Part shown: piece after piece, positions 61,023 through 64,000 of the stretch
How the letters are laid out: the number at the start of each line of letters is the position of its first letter
Numbering within the stretch: position 1 is the stretch's first letter
Source of the DNA: Pedobacter yonginensis
GTDB taxonomy: Bacteria; Bacteroidota; Bacteroidia; Sphingobacteriales; Sphingobacteriaceae
Assembly (NCBI RefSeq): GCF_003173595.1
Contig: NZ_QGNZ01000003.1
Coordinates: 124,001 to 188,000, forward strand
Length of the DNA: 64,000 nt
Reading direction: 5' to 3'
Made by a program: the position numbers and the translations under genes
The notes under the pieces: model-generated
Database searches by the model: none
What the model saw: only the letters and a program-made list of their open reading frames with translations
Told to the model about the DNA's origin: nothing

Positions 61023-62210
61023 TTAATGGATGCCCTTGAAAATTCTGCTCCAGCGAATTTTGTTGAAGAAAGAACCTTCAGAATCCCAACTCATCCAAAT
61101 AAATAACGCCTTACCCACAACATGGTCTTCTGGTACAAATCCCCAGTAACGAGAATCTGCCGATTGGTGTCTGTTATCTCCCATCATCCAATAATAATTC
61201 ATCTTGAAGGTATAAGATGTGGCTATTTTATCGTTGATGTACCAATCTTTTCCTTTTTGCTCTACCTTATTGCCTTCATAGGTTCTTATGGCTCGATAAT
61301 ATAATGGCATGGTATTGCTGTCGATTTGAACCGTCCAACCCTTTGCAGGAATTTTGATTGGGCCAAAATTATCTACATTCCAAACCCGTTTTGGATCATG
61401 CGGAAACAAACTTCCATCCGAACCTGGTGCTTCAGGAGCCATAGCAATTGACTTTACAAAATCTAATTTTTTAACTTCTTCTGCTATTTCTGGTGATGAG
61501 TTTACAATATAAACAGTAGAACTAACCTGCTGCATATCAGCAGTTTTCAAACCTAAGTCTTCAAGCACGCTGAAATTAAAATTAGGGGTTTTTAATTCAA
61601 CTTTATAAGGCATCATCCCAGTACTTTTAATAGGCTCATCTTTACCATTCACGTTGGCTATACCATTTTTCATGCTGATGACATCGCCTGCAATGCCTAT
61701 GCAACGTTTAATATAGTTCTCTCGCTTATCAACCGGCCTGCTGGTTACGTGGTATTGTGTGTTGATGACTTCTCGTCCACTTTGTCTAACCAAATCGTAA
61801 TAACTTGGGTTTTGGTTTTCTAAAGCTACCGTATCTCCTTCCGGAAAGTTGAAAACCACTACATCGTTTCTTTTAATTTCAGATAAACCTGGTAAACGGT
61901 GGTATTTCCATTGAACGCCATCCCAATAGGCTTTTGTACCGGTAATCGGCATGGTATGGTGTGCAAAAGGAAAAGCAACCGGTGTCATTGGTATCCGAGC
62001 ACCATAGTTTACCTTGCTTACAAAAAGAAAATCGCCCACCAATAAAGATCTTTCCATCGATCCAGATGGAATGGTATAGGCTTCAATAAAGAAAACACGG
62101 ATAATGGTTGCTGCAACTACGGCAAACACAATTGCATCTACCCATTCGCGAGATTTAGTTTTTTTCTTTCTTTCGGCATCATTTTTTTTCTGCCAGAATT
62201 TGTAATTCAT
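61023..62210 (-). CDS. lepB: Signal peptidase I
   Basis: A 395-residue membrane-bound serine protease that removes signal peptides. One transmembrane helix (about 24-43) precedes catalytic Ser51 (IPSGSMERS); Lys168 is in ENYIKRCIGIAGD, and box E MGDNRHQSADSRYWGFVP is near the end. The long insertion between the Lys motif and box E (about 185-330) makes it larger than the E. coli protein (324) and is normal in Bacteroidota. It is last in the parB-DUF5683-dapB-lepB run, 130 bp after dapB. Confidence 0.95.
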   Translation of the reverse strand: MNYKFWQKKNDAERKKKTKSREWVDAIVFAVVAATIIRVFFIEAYTIPSGSMERSLLVGDFLFVSKVNYGARIPMTPVAFPFAHHTMPITGTKAYWDGVQWKYHRLPGLSEIKRNDVVVFNFPEGDTVALENQNPSYYDLVRQSGREVINTQYHVTSRPVDKRENYIKRCIGIAGDVISMKNGIANVNGKDEPIKSTGMMPYKVELKTPNFNFSVLEDLGLKTADMQQVSSTVYIVNSSPEIAEEVKKLDFVKSIAMAPEAPGSDGSLFPHDPKRVWNVDNFGPIKIPAKGWTVQIDSNTMPLYYRAIRTYEGNKVEQKGKDWYINDKIATSYTFKMNYYWMMGDNRHQSADSRYWGFVPEDHVVGKALFIWMSWDSEGSFFNKIRWSRIFKGIH

Positions 62211-62340
62211 ATTTCTTATTTAGTGTGTTAATGATTTAATGTAGATTAAACCGGTTAACTGTTCTCTGATTTTTATTCTGGATGGATAGATCATCATGAG
62301 TTCCCGTCCATCTTAGTTTATAGTTATTTTTCCAACTCGT

Positions 62341-63075
62341 TTATTCAAATATATCAGTAATACTGAAAAAACCCTTTTTATTTTGAAGCCACTCGGCAGC
62401 AACCACAGCCCCTAATGCAAAACCTGCTCTACTGTGTGCGGTGTGCTTTATTTCAATCTCATCAACCTCGCTACTGTAAATTACCGTATGGGTTCCTGGG
62501 ATGTTTTCAATTCTGTGCGATTCAATTAACAATTGATCTGCCTTTGGAAATAATTCCACATCTGTGCCCACAACCTCATTTAACCATTCATTTTTACGGT
62601 CTAAATTTTCCACAATTCCTTCTGCAAGGGTAATGGCCGTTCCGCTTGGCGAATCCAATTTTTGTGTATGGTGTATTTCTTCTACCTGTACTTCGTATGC
62701 TGGATAGTTATTCATCAATTTTGCCAAAGTTTGGTTTACTTTGAAGAATAAATTTACCCCAATACTAAAGTTAGAGCCATAAAGCAGGGTATTGTTACTA
62801 GCGTTACATTCATTTTTGACTTCCTGAAGCTTACCGTACCAGCCTGTGGTACCCACCACCACTGGAACGCCCGCATCGAAACAAATATCAATATTATGCA
62901 GAACGGAATCTGGGGTGCTAAAATCAATCGCTACATCGGCATTTTTTAAATTTTGTCGCGTTAAATCTTCTTGATTATCGATTGATATTTTTAAAACGAT
63001 TTCGTGTCCACGCTCAAGGGCAAATTTTTCGATAATTTGACCCATTTTACCATAACCTAAAAGCGCAATTTTCAT
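62341..63075 (-). CDS. dapB: 4-hydroxy-tetrahydrodipicolinate reductase
   Basis: A 244-residue enzyme of the lysine/diaminopimelate pathway. The nucleotide motif GYGKMGQ is at 7-13, the substrate-binding and catalytic block is EIHHTQKLDSPSGTA (about 133-147), and ADVAIDFSTPDSVLHNI precedes it. Its product feeds peptidoglycan DAP, linking it to asd at 20 kb. It starts 9 bp after the DUF5683 gene, so they are co-transcribed. Confidence 0.96.
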   Translation of the reverse strand: MKIALLGYGKMGQIIEKFALERGHEIVLKISIDNQEDLTRQNLKNADVAIDFSTPDSVLHNIDICFDAGVPVVVGTTGWYGKLQEVKNECNASNNTLLYGSNFSIGVNLFFKVNQTLAKLMNNYPAYEVQVEEIHHTQKLDSPSGTAITLAEGIVENLDRKNEWLNEVVGTDVELFPKADQLLIESHRIENIPGTHTVIYSSEVDEIEIKHTAHSRAGFALGAVVAAEWLQNKKGFFSITDIFE

Positions 63076-63084
63076 GGTTTATAA

Positions 63085-63780
63085 TTAAAATGTTAGGGAA
63101 AGCTTCAAGGCAGGTGTTGCACTAAAGCCATACATATTGTTGGTGTTAAGCATTGATGGGAGCACTTTAAAAGAAAGTTTATCGTCAATGTTAAAGAAAT
63201 GCAAACGTGCAGCAACGTATGCATCAATAATATTTGCGGCATACAATAATCCGTAAGAAAACAGTACAATTTGGCCGTTACGACTAAAAGTGCTTTTATT
63301 ACCAACGATACCCGCATCAGAATATCGAGCAAGCGCTGGATTTGGGGCTATCGATTTATCCCCAGCCCTGTACTGTGCTTCACGTAAAAAAATATTATAA
63401 TTTTTCCTGCTATCGATATAAGAAATGGTTAAGGCTGTAAAACCACCATAAATGGCAACAATTTTACTAATGGTATAAACCTTTTGGAAAGCCTGGCTTT
63501 TTCCTGCTCGGGTTCCGTAGCCATCATTTAGCAATTGAATGTTATAAATCTGCCCTAAACCCGGAAAAATCATTGATCTGAAAACCGCTTTACGTCCGGC
63601 TACCTTTCCAGGATTAACGTATTTGGCTTTCATTGAATCTTGCCGGCTTAAAGGCTGTTTTACTTTCGTTTTAGCGGTATCAATTGGCTTTAATACAGAA
63701 TCCTTTACCTGAGCTGATGCCTGGCTTAAAAGAAGAATCGTAAAAAAAGAAAGGAGTATTAAAATTTTGCCTTTATACAT
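63085..63780 (-). CDS. DUF5683 family protein
   Basis: A 231-residue exported protein with signal peptide (MYKGKILILLSFFTILLLSQASA). The DUF5683 core runs from about 65 to 190: AVFRSMIFPGLGQIYN is the diagnostic start, followed by two hydrophobic segments and RNGQIVLFSYGLLYAANIID. The family is known from Bacteroidota and regularly sits between parB and dapB; its function is unknown. I use the ATG at 63780, whose A is also the last base of the parB stop codon (TAATG overlap). Confidence 0.88.
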   Translation of the reverse strand: MYKGKILILLSFFTILLLSQASAQVKDSVLKPIDTAKTKVKQPLSRQDSMKAKYVNPGKVAGRKAVFRSMIFPGLGQIYNIQLLNDGYGTRAGKSQAFQKVYTISKIVAIYGGFTALTISYIDSRKNYNIFLREAQYRAGDKSIAPNPALARYSDAGIVGNKSTFSRNGQIVLFSYGLLYAANIIDAYVAARLHFFNIDDKLSFKVLPSMLNTNNMYGFSATPALKLSLTF

Positions 63781-64000
63781 TACCAATCTAATAATTCTAA
63801 AATTCTGTTTAAGTCATCATCACTCATGAAAGGAATCTCAATTGCCCCTTTACCATTCTGACTTACCTTTAGCTTTACCCGAGTTGCAAATTTAGAAGCC
63901 AAATCATCTTGCAATTTTTGGTATTGAAAAGAAACGCCTTTAACTTTGGGTTTATCTTCGGCCTTCAATGGCGTATGCTGTAAATTGCGAACAAGTTCTT
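63780..64000 (-). CDS. parB: Chromosome-partitioning protein ParB, C-terminal end (5' part outside the window)
   Basis: The frame is open to the right edge; about 73 codons are visible. They include ELVRNLQ, then YQKLQDDLASKFATRVKLKV and KGAIEIPFMSDDDLNRILEL, the C-terminal dimerisation region of ParB/Spo0J. The ParB nuclease-like and HTH domains would lie beyond the window. ParB loads on parS sites to drive origin segregation. The stop codon overlaps the next start. Confidence 0.9.
   Translation of the reverse strand, partial: ELVRNLQHTPLKAEDKPKVKGVSFQYQKLQDDLASKFATRVKLKVSQNGKGAIEIPFMSDDDLNRILELLDW

Overview
This 64 kb window reads as chromosome of a Bacteroidota species, most likely Pedobacter or a close Sphingobacteriaceae relative. 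The DNA is AT-rich and most starts lack a Shine-Dalgarno sequence. At least thirteen genes carry the Bacteroidota -7 promoter box (TAnnTTTG) just upstream. The gene content fits: TonB-dependent receptor, lamin-tail surface protein, DUF4293, bacillithiol enzyme BshC, SDR-type threonine dehydrogenase, and the run parB-DUF5683-dapB-lepB. I see no rRNA, tRNA, CRISPR array, complete IS element or prophage. The genus is inferred by resemblance only.

Layout. 1-2 kb: 3' end of a GH3 beta-glucosidase, then a secreted alpha/beta hydrolase. 2-3.5 kb: a gene-free island of ~100-bp and ~177-bp tandem units, each carrying three short hairpins. 3.5-5.3 kb: YebC-family protein and threonine dehydrogenase (minus strand). 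5.7-17 kb: a plus-strand cluster of eleven genes that looks like a periplasmic glycoside 3-oxidation pathway: GMC flavoprotein with its small Tat-type subunit and a cytochrome c, two Gfo/Idh/MocA proteins, a DUF1080 3-keto-glycoside hydrolase, four TIM-barrel isomerase-like proteins (three with twin-arginine leaders) and a nucleoside-symporter-type MFS permease. 17-17.5 kb: 92-bp tandem repeats. 17.5-24.7 kb: lamin-tail protein, asd, dacB, eno, and a DivIC/FtsB-like gene. 24.7-26.25 kb: a HEPN/MNT nucleotidyltransferase pair plus a broken DNA methyltransferase tail, bracketed by two 97-bp direct repeats copied from the 3' end of the neighbouring membrane-protein gene. 26-36 kb: that membrane protein, an L,D-transpeptidase-like protein, fabG, a VOC protein, and aguA and aguB (agmatine to putrescine) separated by a twice-frameshifted four-helix-bundle gene, then an SPFH protein. 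36-40 kb: class I ribonucleotide reductase nrdB-nrdA. 40-43.5 kb: RlpA-like protein, MsrB, a GxxExxY-family gene between two oppositely oriented CACGGAA-type repeat arrays, and sucD. 43.8-54.7 kb: VIT1-type transporter, rlmF, dicarboxylate symporter, isoaspartyl peptidase, ABC exporter, truA, DUF4293, an orphan N-terminal domain of an RluA-type pseudouridine synthase, and a DEAD-box helicase. 55-64 kb: TonB receptor, bshC, an Ldh/MDH2 dehydrogenase and the parB-DUF5683-dapB-lepB run, cut at the right edge.

How the parts work together. In the sugar cluster, an exported flavoprotein/cytochrome complex would oxidise C3 of a glycoside. DUF1080 and the exported TIM-barrel proteins would then cleave or rearrange the 3-keto product. 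The Gfo/Idh/MocA proteins would reduce or isomerise it, and the permease would import the product. Substrate and step order cannot be read from sequence. The rest is mostly housekeeping, with three patches of mobile or decaying accessory DNA (24.7-26.2, 31.5-32.2 and 41.1-42.5 kb), each centred on a small gene and bracketed by repeats.
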